A program made the position numbers and the translations under genes. The notes below the pieces were generated by a model. It was given only the letters and a program-made list of their open reading frames with translations, did no database searches and was not told the origin of the DNA. 64,000 bases of DNA, taken from contig NC_084465.1 in assembly GCF_027409185.1 (NCBI RefSeq), positions 26,267,864 to 26,331,863 of the forward strand. The letters are read 5' to 3'. Source of the stretch: Cynocephalus volans. Taxonomy: Eukaryota > Chordata > Mammalia > Dermoptera > Cynocephalidae. Below, piece after piece: positions 54,196 through 63,497 of the stretch. Position 1 is the stretch's first letter; each line of letters begins with the position of its first letter.

Positions 54196-54690
54196 TGTGA
54201 CTGTAGCCCCTGTGCTCAGTGCAGTGCCTGGCACAGAGAAGGTGCTCAGGAAATATTTCTTGCATAAATGAACAAAGTACATGTTTAGAGTTGGTGTAGG
54301 AGTTTGGAGGCACAGCTAACTTTGTCTTGCAACCCTGGCATGGAGACGAGGCATTCCATTCTGGTCGCTCAAAGAACCTACTTTGAAAGGAGACTGGAAG
54401 ACATGATCAGCCTCCTCTTAATGAGAAGAGGGCAGACCAGCTTAGGAAGTGGAGGGAAAATTAGCTGAGGACTGGAAAGGGGAAATTTGGGGCTCTGTTC
54501 AGGCTACAAAATGAAGAAGGGGACTATGTGCCCAGCAAATATGTGGCCTAACTTTGATAGCATTAGGAAAATTTTAATATAACACACACTTCTGTAGCTC
54601 CTCTCCATCTCATTTGATATTCTTAACATAGAACAGGTGAAAGAATTTCTGTGCAAACCCTTGGCTTTATTTTTTATTAAAATAAGGGTA
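54196..54690. other. Unassigned DNA with an L2-like tail
   Basis: cagtgcctggcacagagaag and tgctcaggaaatatttcttg near 54222-54260 resemble the end of an L2/MIR-type repeat. The rest is unrecognised. Confidence 0.4.
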
Positions 54691-54895
54691 ATCCTATATG
54701 GAGCTTTATCATTCACACAATCCTTACATGTGCATTGTCTCATTTGATTCTATAACAGCTCTACAGAATTAGGCAAACAGACACTCTCTACTTTCTTTTA
54801 CAGATGAGAAAATTGAGAATTGCCGCATCAGTAAATGGAGTTAAGAGCTCTAACCCAGGCCTAAACTCAGAGCCCTGTGCTCTTTCTGCCATAGT
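54691..54895 (+). mobile_element. MIR SINE
   Basis: attgtctcatttgattctat, then ttttacagatgagaaaattg and aacccaggcctaaactcag, the usual MIR order. Confidence 0.7.
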
Positions 54896-54997
54896 TTACT
54901 TTTTATTGATTGCATAATTTAACACTATTACAACACTACAACAAGTAATTAAAGAAAAAGGTAGTTTTGAAAGCACCTTGTAGAATATAAAGCTTTG

Positions 54998-55090
54998 GGC
55001 TGGCCGGTTAGCTCACTCAGTTAGAGCGTGGTGCTGAAACACCAAGGTCAAGGGTTGAGATACCCTTATGCACCAAACAACAAATATATA
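54998..55090 (+). mobile_element. t-SINE monomer
   Basis: gggctggccggttagctcac, a duplicated-looking actcagtt, then aacaccaaggtcaagggttg. taaagcttt on both sides is a target duplication. Confidence 0.9.
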
Positions 55091-55239
55091 TATATGTAAA
55101 GCTTTTTATATACATAAAAATGTACTTAAATTGAGATACAACATGGTCAGGGCTACTGCTGGTACATATGAAATCTGTCTAGCAGAGCAATGACTGTTTG
55201 TACAGTGAACAACCTGCCCAACTGTCCATAGTGAATCTT

Positions 55240-55530
55240 TGGAGATAGGGAGAGGGAGGTAACATGAAATCTGAAGTCACAAAACCTGAGTCTTAGTTCT
55301 AATTCTGCCTCTATTACCTTTGTAGCATTAAGCAAGTCATTTTGCTTGTCTGACCCTGTTGATGTTAATTATGCTGTTACATTTATCACAGCAGTATGAG
55401 ATTTAAGTGACATAAGACACTTTATGAATGTTATTTTACAGATGAAGAAAGACTTGCTCAAAGTCATACAGTCAGTAAGTGGCAGAGCTAAGACTCAAAT
55501 CCAGCTCTTCTGGCTTCAGTTCAGATCTCT
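55240..55530 (+). mobile_element. MIR SINE
   Basis: aaaacctgagtcttagttct, attaagcaagtcattttgct, then cttgctcaaagtcatacagt and gctaagactcaaatccagct. Confidence 0.75.
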
Positions 55531-56222
55531 TTCTACCACATCGAATTAGATATATGCAGTTGATAACCTATAAACTTTTTTTCTTTGCCTTTTGTTCTTA
55601 TTTTGGTTTTGGTGGGGGTGGATGTGAGTATTTGGGGAGGGGGGAGTTGTTGGTGATGGACATATTTCTCTTAGTTTTCTAGTATAATGGACTAGTCATC
55701 ATTCATCCAGCACCCATTTCTTCTTCCTCCTTCCTAACAGGACTGAGATTTTCTTGGACCCAGGGGTAGGCTTATTTATCTACTCCCCAGCATTGGAAGG
55801 TCAGATCCATATTGCCTCATATCTACTGAGCATGTGCATTTACCCTGTGGACAGAGATGAAAAGTGCAGTCCTCACCTGGCTTCAGGGCTGGGATTTTGC
55901 AGGGTGGGTATCAAAGAGCCTGCATGGTCTGGTCCTTGCTTACCTTCCACTCAACAAAGGATGACCTTCAAGGTCTGGGTCTGAGTTCACAGAGAGGAAA
56001 AGAGCTTTAATTTGACCATAGTTAACTTTGAGATACTCATTAGTAATCTATAGCAAGACATCAAGAAAGCACTTAAGGACATGGAGTTTATCATTCTGTT
56101 TGCTTTACTTTTGCATATATTTGAATTTTTCCATAATAAAAATTTAGAAAGAAAGAAAGCAGTTCAGTATATGAATGTGGAGCTTCAAGAAGAAGTTGAG
56201 TTAGAGATGTAAACTTGGAGAT
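55531..56222. other. Unassigned DNA
   Basis: 56085-56160 recalls an L1ME-type 3' end (tgaatttttccataataaaa). Otherwise nothing is recognised. Confidence 0.4.
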
Positions 56223-56639
56223 TGATGGAGTTTGGATGTGTTGTCCCCTCCAAAACTCATGTGGAAATTTGATCTCCAATGTGGCAGTGTCAGAAACTGA
56301 GTCATGGGGGCGGATCCCTTATGAATGGATTAATGCTCTCCCTGGGGGAGGGGGGAGTAATGAGTGAGTTCTCGCTCTATTAGTTCCCGCGAGAGCTCGT
56401 TGCTTAAAAAGACCCTGGCACCTTCTCTCTCTCTCTTGCGTCTCTCTCTTGCTTCCTCTCGCCATGTGATCTGCTTGTACCTGCTGGCCGCCTGTTGTTT
56501 TTCCGCCATGAGTAGAAGCAGCCTGAGGCCCATGCCAGATTCAGCTGTCCCAGAATCGTAAGCCAAATAAACCTCTTTCCTTTATAAATTACCCAGTCTC
56601 AGGCATTTCTATCATAGCAACACAAAACGGACTGAAACA
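56223..56639 (+). mobile_element. MaLR LTR (MST/THE1-like)
   Basis: Starts tgatggagtttggatgtgtt and ends cggactgaaaca. The middle holds gagtcatgggggcggatccc and tcgccatgtgatctgcttg. An aaataaacctctttcc signal region and acccagtctcaggcatttc precede the 3' end. It is better preserved than the LTR at 5489. Confidence 0.85.
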
Positions 56640-56962
56640 GAGATCATCTGAGTATACCTGGTATTAAAGTCATGGGCCTGGAGGAAATCACCGAGGAGAA
56701 TCAAGGGCTCACATCTCAGGGAACCCTGATATTTATAGATCAAGAAGGTAGAGGTGGAGGAACACACGGACATGAAGAGGTGTATCCTGGAAGACAGGTG
56801 AAGAAGGAGTTTTAAGGAGAGAGTGATCAGTATAAAATGCTCTTGACAATTTGAACATGGTGAGGACTGAGAATTGACTATGGCCTTGGCATTGTCATGG
56901 TTGTGATTTCAATGAAGTGATGGGGACAAGGTCTTGATTGGAAGGGATTAAAAAGACCAGTG
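56640..56962. other. Unassigned DNA
   Basis: Nothing recognised. Confidence 0.35.
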
Positions 56963-56963
56963 G

Positions 56964-57080
56964 AGCGCTGGCCAGTTACTCACTTGGTTAGAGCGTGGTA
57001 CTGATAACATCAAGGTCAAGGGTTCCATCCCCTTACCTGCCAGTGGCCAAAAAAACCCCCAAAATAAAAACAAACAAAAA
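56964..57080 (+). mobile_element. t-SINE monomer
   Basis: cgctggccagttactcactt, gagcgtggtactgataacat, a modified B box and an A tail with C runs. aaaaagaccagtgga and aaaaagaccaatgga flank it. Confidence 0.9.
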
Positions 57081-57269
57081 GACCAATGGAAAGGAGGTGT
57101 TGGTGAGAATTGATGGGTTTTTTGATATAAAGGCCTTCAGAGAATTGGATTGGTAGTTAGAAGACTTTGCTTGACTTGTTTCAAGATAAAAGATATTACA
57201 GCATGTTTTTTATGTTGATGGGAATGATCCTGTACGGGTGGAAAAACGGCTGATGAAAAGTGATGATGC

Positions 57270-57365
57270 AGGGCTGGCTGGTTTGCTCATTGGTTAGAGC
57301 ATAGTATTGCTAACACCAAGGCCAGAGGTTCAGATTCCCATACCAGCGAGCTGCCAAAAAAATGA
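57270..57365 (+). mobile_element. t-SINE monomer
   Basis: gggctggctggtttgctcat, agagcatagtattgctaaca, gattcccataccagcgagct, then A7. A (GA)n run follows it. Confidence 0.88.
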
Positions 57366-58230
57366 GAGAGAGAGAGAGCTCCATAGGAGGCAGCCTTCCC
57401 TCTTCTTCCCTCAGACAGCTGTTGTCTGGTTGTGAGCTCTGGCCACATCTTTGTGGCCAGCCTGAAGATGAAGTCAGTGCAGAAAATAGTGGAATGAAGA
57501 GACTGAACCTAAATTTTCTGACATTGTGGGGTCACTGGACCTATTAATCTGCAGCCTCCCCTGCCCCTGGACTTGCTATTATGTGAGATAATAAACCATG
57601 TCATTGTTTCAGACAGCTCAAGTCAGGTAGTGGTGGTTTTTAACTTTATTTTGAAATAATCTTCCTTACAAAAAAGTTGCAAGAATAGTAAAAAGAACAC
57701 CCATACTTTATCCAGATTTACCAACATATAACATTTTGCCACATTGATATGTAATTCTCTCTTCTAAAACACACACACACATGCACTTTTTTCCTGAACA
57801 ATTTGAGAGTGGACGACATATCTCATGCCCCTTGATACCCCTTCATTCTTCGTGTATTTTTCCTACTTTTCTTCATCTGTATTTCCTAAGAACAAGAATA
57901 TTCTCTTATAAACTGATAGTCCTGTTTTCATATTCGGAAAAGTTTACGCTGATACAATACTTTCATTTAATCTACAGTCCACATTCTAATCTTGTCTGTA
58001 GTCTCAATGATGTGCTTGAAAGTATTTTTTCCTAGCACAGGATCTAATCTGTGACCTATTACATTTCATTGTTGTATCTGTTTAGTTCCCTCTAATCTGT
58101 AACCATTTCCCAGCTCCCCCCTTTTTTTCATCTTTCATGACCTCATGACTTTTTTATAAAGCTAGTCATTTCATAGAATGTCCTTCAGTTTGGGTTTCTC
58201 TAATGTTTCCTCATGATTAGATTCAGGTTA

Positions 58231-58328
58231 CATTTTTATTTTTTGGTGTCTGGCTGGTATGGGGATCCTAATCCTTGACCTTGGTGTTACGACACCACAC
58301 TCTAACCAGCTGAGCTAACCAGCCAAGC
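58231..58328 (-). mobile_element. t-SINE monomer inside the old L1
   Basis: ttttggtgtctggctggtat, then accttggtgttacgacacca and gctgagctaaccagcca. ggttac occurs on both sides. Confidence 0.9.
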
Positions 58329-58465
58329 CCTGGGTTACCTATTTTTCACTGGAATATTACTAAGTGACATGATGACCTTCTCAAGGTATCACAGTTGGAG
58401 ACACGTGATATCTTTTTGCCCCACTGTGAGATTTTTGCCATTAGGAGAAAATTAGAAAAAGTACC

Positions 58466-59106
58466 TTTTTATTTATTTTTGATTTTTTTTTTGATTATGC
58501 ATATTCATGGGGTACAAAGTTGACCATCACCATCCGTGCCTAAGATGGTCAGATCAATACTATCAGCATGCTCATTACTACAAATTGCGATTATTCCCCG
58601 TGTCCCCTACCCAGTTAATCCCCAACCTCCCTCTCTCCCTCCCCATCGCAACCCTAGGTATGTTCTCTCCCTCTGCAAGTCCAACGCATCACTGTGGTCT
58701 TTCCTTCTTTCTCTCTTAGCTCCCACTTATGAGTGAAGACGTAGTATTTTTTCCCTCTGTGCCTGGCTTATTTCACTGAACATAATTTTCTCCAAGCTCA
58801 TCCATGTTGTTGTGAATGGCAGAATTTTGTTCTTTTTTATGCCTGAGTAGTATTCCATGGTGTGTATATACCACATTTTCTCTATCCAGTCATCTGTTGA
58901 TGGACATTTAGATTGCTTCCATATATTGGCTATTGTAAATAGAGGTGCAGTGAACATGGGAGTGCAGGTATCCCTTCAACATGATGATTTACACTCCTTT
59001 GGGTAAATACCTAGAAGTGGGATTGCTGGATTGTATGGTAGATCTATCTGTAGTTGTCTGAGAAACCTCCATACTTTTTTTCCATAGTGGTTATACTAAT
59101 TTACAG
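58466..59106 (-). mobile_element. L1 3' end (younger), antisense
   Basis: On the - strand, 58957-58727 encodes an L1 ORF2 C-terminal segment (IKKNKILPFTTTWMSLEKIM style). Downstream lies a 3' UTR whose antisense form shows ttatgcatattcatggggta. 5'-truncated near 59106, inside the older L1. Confidence 0.85.
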
Positions 59107-59300
59107 TCCCAGAGATGTTAGTTTTAATCACTCGGGTAAGGTGTTATCTGGTTTCTCTGCTGTATGTTCATTATTATTTATCCTTTTGTAATTCCTAAGT
59201 AATTTGTGGGAAGATAGTTTGAGACAATATAAATATCCTGTTCCTCATCAAACCTCGCTCCCTGATTTAGCATCCACTGGCCAGGCTTGCCTGAATTAAT

Positions 59301-59640
59301 TTTTACTGTGATGGGGTGTTTTTTGTTACTGGTGGCCCAAAGCTTTCTAATCAACCTTATAAAATGCTTGATATGAAAAATGCAGGCTTGTCCTTTCAAA
59401 CTAAAGAGAAAAGGAAATTTTTGCATCCTAAGTTGGGCCAGGGAGAGGCTCAGCCCTCTCCCTGGGGTTCAGCACAATGTTGTCCTTTCTGTCTGGCTGA
59501 AGGCCTGGGACCTTCTGGTGGACAGGGCAAGAGAGTGCTGGAGCTGCGAGTGGGGACTCGGGGGTCACCCTCTGCTAAACTCTCCTTTGTCTTTATAAGA
59601 AGATTTCCTCCCATTTTTCTTTCTCTAGCCCAGACTTGTT
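59301..59640. other. Unassigned DNA
   Basis: Overlapping open frames in two + frames. No family recognised. Confidence 0.35.
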
Positions 59641-60020
59641 GCTCAGCTCAATACCTACCTTTCTAACAGCCTCCTGGATGTTTCCATCTGGACATCCTGT
59701 TGTTACCTCAAACTCACTATAAACAGAAGTCATTTCCTCTTTCCAGTCAGTCTTGTCATAATTGTCCCCATCACTCAGGCTGGAAACCTCAGAGTCATTT
59801 TTGATACTTGATGTCTCCCTCTCCCTCACCGCCATCCATCGGTCTCCAAACCCTGTCGCCTTGTCCCTCCTGCATCTTTCCCAGCCTCGAGTGTGTCCTT
59901 TCCCACTTGTACTGCCTTCCCCTGGCCAGGCCTTCTTGGTGTCCTGTCTAGGCCGCTGTCTGGGATGGATCTGCTTCCAGACTTTACCCATCCAGCCTGT
60001 GCTGCACTCAGTCCCGCCAG
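59641..60020 (-). mobile_element. Probable L2 fragment (orientation uncertain)
   Basis: ctcaggctggaaacctcaga, gtcatttttgatacttgatg and ctccaaaccctgtcgcctt are typical of L2. The orientation was not worked out firmly. Confidence 0.5.
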
Positions 60021-60525
60021 GTGAATTGCTCTAAAACGCTACCTTTACCAAGCCACTGCCATTCCCACTATCATCCTTCAGTGAACCCCCATTCCTCTGG
60101 AACTGGGGCTTCCCTGCTAGTTTCAGTGTTTGCAGACTTTAATTCTATGGGAAGAGTCTGCTCTAACCATGCTGGTCTACACATGTACTTCCCGATTAAA
60201 CCGCACTCGGTCCAGCCTCCATTCCTGTGCCTTTCTCCCAGGCTTTGTTTTTTATTATAACATAGTTGATTGTACATATCTGTGGGGTACAGAGTTGAAT
60301 ATTATTATTTGTGTGTAATATGTGATGCTCAAATCAGGATAACTAGTATATTCAACATTCTACCATGTATCACAGGCTTTGAATGCCCTCTCTTGTGTTT
60401 CTCTCCCTATCTTGGTTGTATCCACGCTTCAAGACTCAGCTCTAATCCCAATTTCACCCCATCTCCCATGACTTATTGCTCTGAACTGCTATATAATTCA
60501 CTACCTGTAACGCACACATTTACAA
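60021..60525. other. Unassigned DNA with a short LINE-like piece
   Basis: 60247-60375 (tgattgtacatatctgtggg, ctagtatattcaacattcta) resembles an antisense L1 3' UTR segment. The remainder may be L2 debris. Confidence 0.4.
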
Positions 60526-60526
60526 G

Positions 60527-60705
60527 GGTACTTCAAAAAGTTCATGGAGGCCGGTTAGCTCAGCTGTTTAGAGCATGGTGATGGGAACACCAAGATCCAG
60601 GGTTCAAACCCTATACTGGCCAAATGCCAAAAAATAGAGTGGAAAAACAGAATTAAAAGATTATATGAATCTTTCCATGAACTTTTTGAAAACCCCTCAT
60701 ATCAT
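60527..60705. mobile_element. Short inverted-repeat DNA element, copy 1, carrying a SINE
   Basis: The left end tacttcaaaaagttcatgga and the right end tccatgaactttttgaaaac are inverted complements. Between them lie an aattaaaagattatatgaat core and a t-SINE at 60545-60640. The layout fits a small non-autonomous DNA transposon, family not named. Confidence 0.65.
60545..60640 (+). mobile_element. t-SINE monomer inside inverted-repeat element copy 1
   Basis: ggccggttagctcagctgtt, agagcatggtgatgggaaca, then ggttcaaaccctatactggc and a short A tail. Confidence 0.88.
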
Positions 60706-60729
60706 CTTGCAACATCTCTGCTATAGCAT

Positions 60730-60895
60730 AGTGGATAAGAATATGGGCTCTGGGAGAAAAAAAGAAAAAGAGAATGTGGGCTCTGGAGTCAGATTCCCTG
60801 AGTTCAAATCCTGGCTTTGCCATTTATTAGCTGTGTGACCTTGAATAAGTTATCTAATTTCTTTGTGCCTCATCCATAAGATGGGGATACTAACA
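60730..60895 (+). mobile_element. MIR SINE
   Basis: gaatgtgggctctggagtca, gagttcaaatcctggctttg and ttagctgtgtgaccttgaat, truncated by the SINE that follows. Confidence 0.85.
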
Positions 60896-60980
60896 GGGTT
60901 GGCTGGTTAGCTCAGTTGGTTAGACAACACCAAGGTCAAGAATTTGGATCCCCATACCGGCCAGCCACCAAAATAAAAAA
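60896..60980 (+). mobile_element. t-SINE monomer lacking the anticodon-arm segment
   Basis: ggttagctcagttggttaga runs straight into caacaccaaggtcaag, so about 14 bases (gcgtggtgctgata in the consensus) are missing. gatactaaca flanks it on both sides. Confidence 0.9.
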
Positions 60981-61028
60981 AGATACTAACATTATTTACC
61001 TTATAGTATTTGTTGGTTTTTTGTGCTT

Positions 61029-61098
61029 TTTTTTTTGGTGGCTGGCATGGTATTATCAGCAACATGCTCTAACCAACTGAGCTAACCAGCCAGCCCCC
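61029..61098 (-). mobile_element. t-SINE with internal deletion
   Basis: Poly(T), ggtggctggcatggtattat, then ctctaaccaactgagctaac and cagccagcccc. The 3' B-box part is missing. Confidence 0.85.
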
Positions 61099-61253
61099 TA
61101 TTTACCTTAGAGGGTTTGATGTATTGATTCAATGACTTAATGCATAAAAATATTTAAAAACATAAGATTACCATATGATCCAGCAATTCCACTTCTAAAT
61201 ATACAAGAGTATCCAAAAGAACTGAAAGCAGTGATTCAAAAAAGTACTGTACA

Positions 61254-61430
61254 GGGCCGGCCCGTGGCGCACTCGGGAGAGTGCAGCGCTTGGGAGAGCG
61301 GTGGCGCTCCCGCCGTGGGTTCGGATCCTATATAGGACTGGCCGGTGCGCTCACTGGCTGAGCACGGTTTGGGCGACACCAAGCCAAGGGTTGCGATCCC
61401 CTTCCCGGTCACACAAAAAAAAGACACACA
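61254..61430 (+). mobile_element. t-SINE dimer, GC-hairpin subtype
   Basis: gggccggcccgtggcgcact, then a GC-rich hairpin region (gagcggtggcgctcccgccg), a second unit and a CACA-rich tail. Its left flank ends aaaaaagtactgtaca, but that sequence does not recur at its own right end. Confidence 0.9.
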
Positions 61431-61470
61431 CACAAAAAATGCTTTGTCATGAATGTAAAAATAGAAGTTT

Positions 61471-61683
61471 GGGGCCAGCCCGTGGCTCACTCGGGAGAGT
61501 GTGGTGCTGATAACACCAAGGCCACGGGTTCGGATCCCATATAGGGATGGCCGGTTGGCTCATTGGGTGAGCGTGGTGCTGACAACACCAAGTCAAGGGT
61601 TAAGATCCCCTTACCGGTCATCTTTTTTAAAAAAAACAAAAAAACAAAAAAAAAACAAAAACAAAAAAAACAAAAAACAAAAA
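61471..61683 (+). mobile_element. t-SINE dimer, standard subtype, long A-rich tail
   Basis: ggggccagcccgtggctcac, the second unit ggatggccggttggctcatt, and a tail of A runs broken by C. Its right flank is aaaaaagtactgtaca, the duplicate of the left flank of the preceding dimer. Confidence 0.92.
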
Positions 61684-62165
61684 AGTACTGTACACCAATG
61701 TTTATTGCAGCACTATTCAAAAGAGCCGAAATGTGGGAACAACCCAAATGTCTATCCACAGATGAATGGATGAACAAAATGTAGTATGTACATACCATGA
61801 AATACTGTTTAGCCTTAAAAAGGAATGGAATTCTGATATGTGCTATGACATGTGTGAACCTTGGAAATATTTTGCTACATGAAAGATGCCAGACACAAAA
61901 GGACAAATACTGTATGATTCCACTTACGTGGGGTACCTAGAATAGGCAAACTCATACAGACAGAAAGTAGGATAGAGGTTAACAGGGGTAGGGGAAAGGG
62001 GGTGAGGAGTTATTGTTTAATGGGGTCAGAGTTTCTGTCTGGCATAATAAAAAACTTCTGGAAATGAGGGTTGTACAACACTGTCAGTGTACTTAATGCC
62101 ACTGAATTGTACACTTAAAAATGATTAAATTGGCAGATTTTATTTTATGTATATTTTACAATTTA

Positions 62166-62358
62166 ACCCTGCCCCCCCCCCCCCAAAAAAAGTGCTTAGA
62201 ACAATACCTGGCATATAGTAAGTGTTGTTAGTTATTTCGTATTGTCTCTCATGTTACTGTCTTTGTTAAAGCTTAATAGATGTCAAAGGGAAAAGGCAGC
62301 AGTAGTGTGGGAGTCACGTTACTCGAAGGCAGGGACGACACAGATCCAGAGCATGTTG
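62166..62358. other. Unassigned DNA with a MIR/L2-like tail
   Basis: gcttagaacaatacctggca then tatagtaagtgttgttagtt resembles the end of a MIR/L2 repeat. Confidence 0.45.
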
Positions 62359-62700
62359 TCAGTTGCATCTGGAGTTGACCAGCCTCTGGGGAATAGAATC
62401 ATGTAAATCAAATTCTGGAAACTCATCAACCAGATCTCTAAATGCACATTCTTGGAAAGCCTCATGGAAAAACAAACTGTTGTCTAAAGCTTCCTTAGAG
62501 ACTGTCAGAAGCCAGCAGTCAGGGGACATTAGGAACTGGTAGCTTAGGGTTCCCTTACCTTCTGCAGGGATGGCTTTTGCAGCACCATATGTGCTCAGAG
62601 TACTTTCTCTCTGGGGATCTGCCACTGGAAATACTGACTTCAACTTCCTTTTTTCCAAATGGTTGGTAGATTCCCCCACATCCACAACCTGATAGGACAT
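62359..62700 (-). other. Unexplained 113-codon open frame
   Basis: On the - strand an ATG at 62700 opens a frame of 113 codons with a mixed, protein-like composition: acidic near the end (LVDEFPEFDLHD), no simple repeat, no signal peptide and no membrane segment. An in-frame TAA lies 9 bases upstream of the ATG. I do not recognise the product, and I see no splice sites, A tail or target duplication that would show it to be a retrocopy. It is the only long frame in the right half of the window not explained by a repeat or by GC bias. It could be a decayed or real single-exon gene, or chance. Confidence 0.25.
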
Positions 62701-62930
62701 CCTTTTTTAAGCTAAGTTACAAAACCATTAATTCACTTATAAGCCCTTTTGGTTCTATATCTGACTGTATACCTTTGAATGGTCTTCCGGGTTCTCAAGT
62801 CTACATCCAGCAACACATTGACAAACCTATTTCAGGGGGAATACTTTTGCATCTGGCTGAATGCATTCACTTTTATTTCTCTGGGAAGTTAACCATCTCT
62901 GAGTTCTGATGATACTCCATGGGTATACAA
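62701..62930. other. Unassigned DNA
   Basis: Nothing recognised. Confidence 0.35.
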
Positions 62931-62952
62931 GGGCACTTCAAAAAGCCCATAG

Positions 62953-63048
62953 AAGTCTGGACAGTTAGCTCAGTTGGTTAGAAATCAACCTTATAACACC
63001 AAGATCACTGGTTCGGATCCCCGGTCTGACCAGCTGCCAAAAAAATAA
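62953..63048 (+). mobile_element. t-SINE monomer inside inverted-repeat element copy 2
   Basis: gtctggacagttagctcagt, aacaccaagatcactggttc, tgaccagctgcc and an A tail. The target duplication aaaagcccatagaa / aaaagttcatagaa lies within the host element. Confidence 0.88.
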
Positions 63049-63155
63049 AAAGTTCATAGAAAAATGGAATTAAAAGATAGTATGTTTGGCTCCCCTTACT
63101 GGCCAGCTGCCTAAAAATAAACAAATGAAAGAGAATGAGTTCTTCCATGAAATTT

Positions 63156-63252
63156 TTTTTTTTTTTTTTTTTTGGTATAGGGATCCGAACCCTTTGACTC
63201 TGGTGTTATTATAACACCATGCTCTAACCAACTGAGCCAACCAGCCAGCTGC
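63156..63252 (-). mobile_element. t-SINE monomer in the right part of element copy 2
   Basis: A long poly(T), ggtatagggatccgaaccct, then actgagccaaccagccagct. Confidence 0.9.
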
Positions 63253-63285
63253 TTACATGAACTTTTTGAAGATCCCTGTACACTG

Positions 63286-63497
63286 ATTACTATCTTCCAT
63301 TACTGATTATAGCTTCTATTATTACTTAGTGTATCATGTTACTCATTCATTTAACAAGCATTTCTTGAACACCTAGACTGGGTCAAGCTTTGTGCTAGGT
63401 GATAGGGATATAACAGTAGCCAAAATAGACATCTGCCCCCCCAAAGCATACAACCTATTGGGCAGAAGATAACCATCAGGACGGAGATTGAGTTTTC
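63286..63497. other. Unassigned DNA, old MIR/L2-like
   Basis: tgtgctaggtgatagggata and acagtagccaaaatagacat resemble an old repeat of the MIR/L2 class. Confidence 0.4.

Larger units (their letters stand above)
57630..59300 (-). mobile_element. L1ME-like 3' region, antisense, split by a SINE and a younger L1
   Basis: Antisense L1ME phrases begin at ttttgaaataatcttcctta and run to cctcatgattagattcaggt. They resume after the SINE (gggttacctatttttcactg) and again after the younger L1 (gaagatagtttgagacaata). The order of interruption gives relative ages. Confidence 0.65.
61130..62165 (+). mobile_element. L1 3' end split by a pair of SINE dimers
   Basis: ORF2 terminal sequence (gatccagcaattccacttct; after the SINEs gtttattgcagcactattca) continues to a 3' UTR end at gaattgtacacttaaaaatg. 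A poly(C) then poly(A) run follows. Confidence 0.85.
62934..63283. mobile_element. Short inverted-repeat DNA element, copy 2, carrying two SINEs and a SINE piece
   Basis: The left end gcacttcaaaaagcccatag and the right end catgaactttttgaagatcc frame an aattaaaagatagtatg core like copy 1. One t-SINE lies near the left end, a SINE 3' fragment at 63089-63120 and an antisense t-SINE at 63156-63252. Confidence 0.65.
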
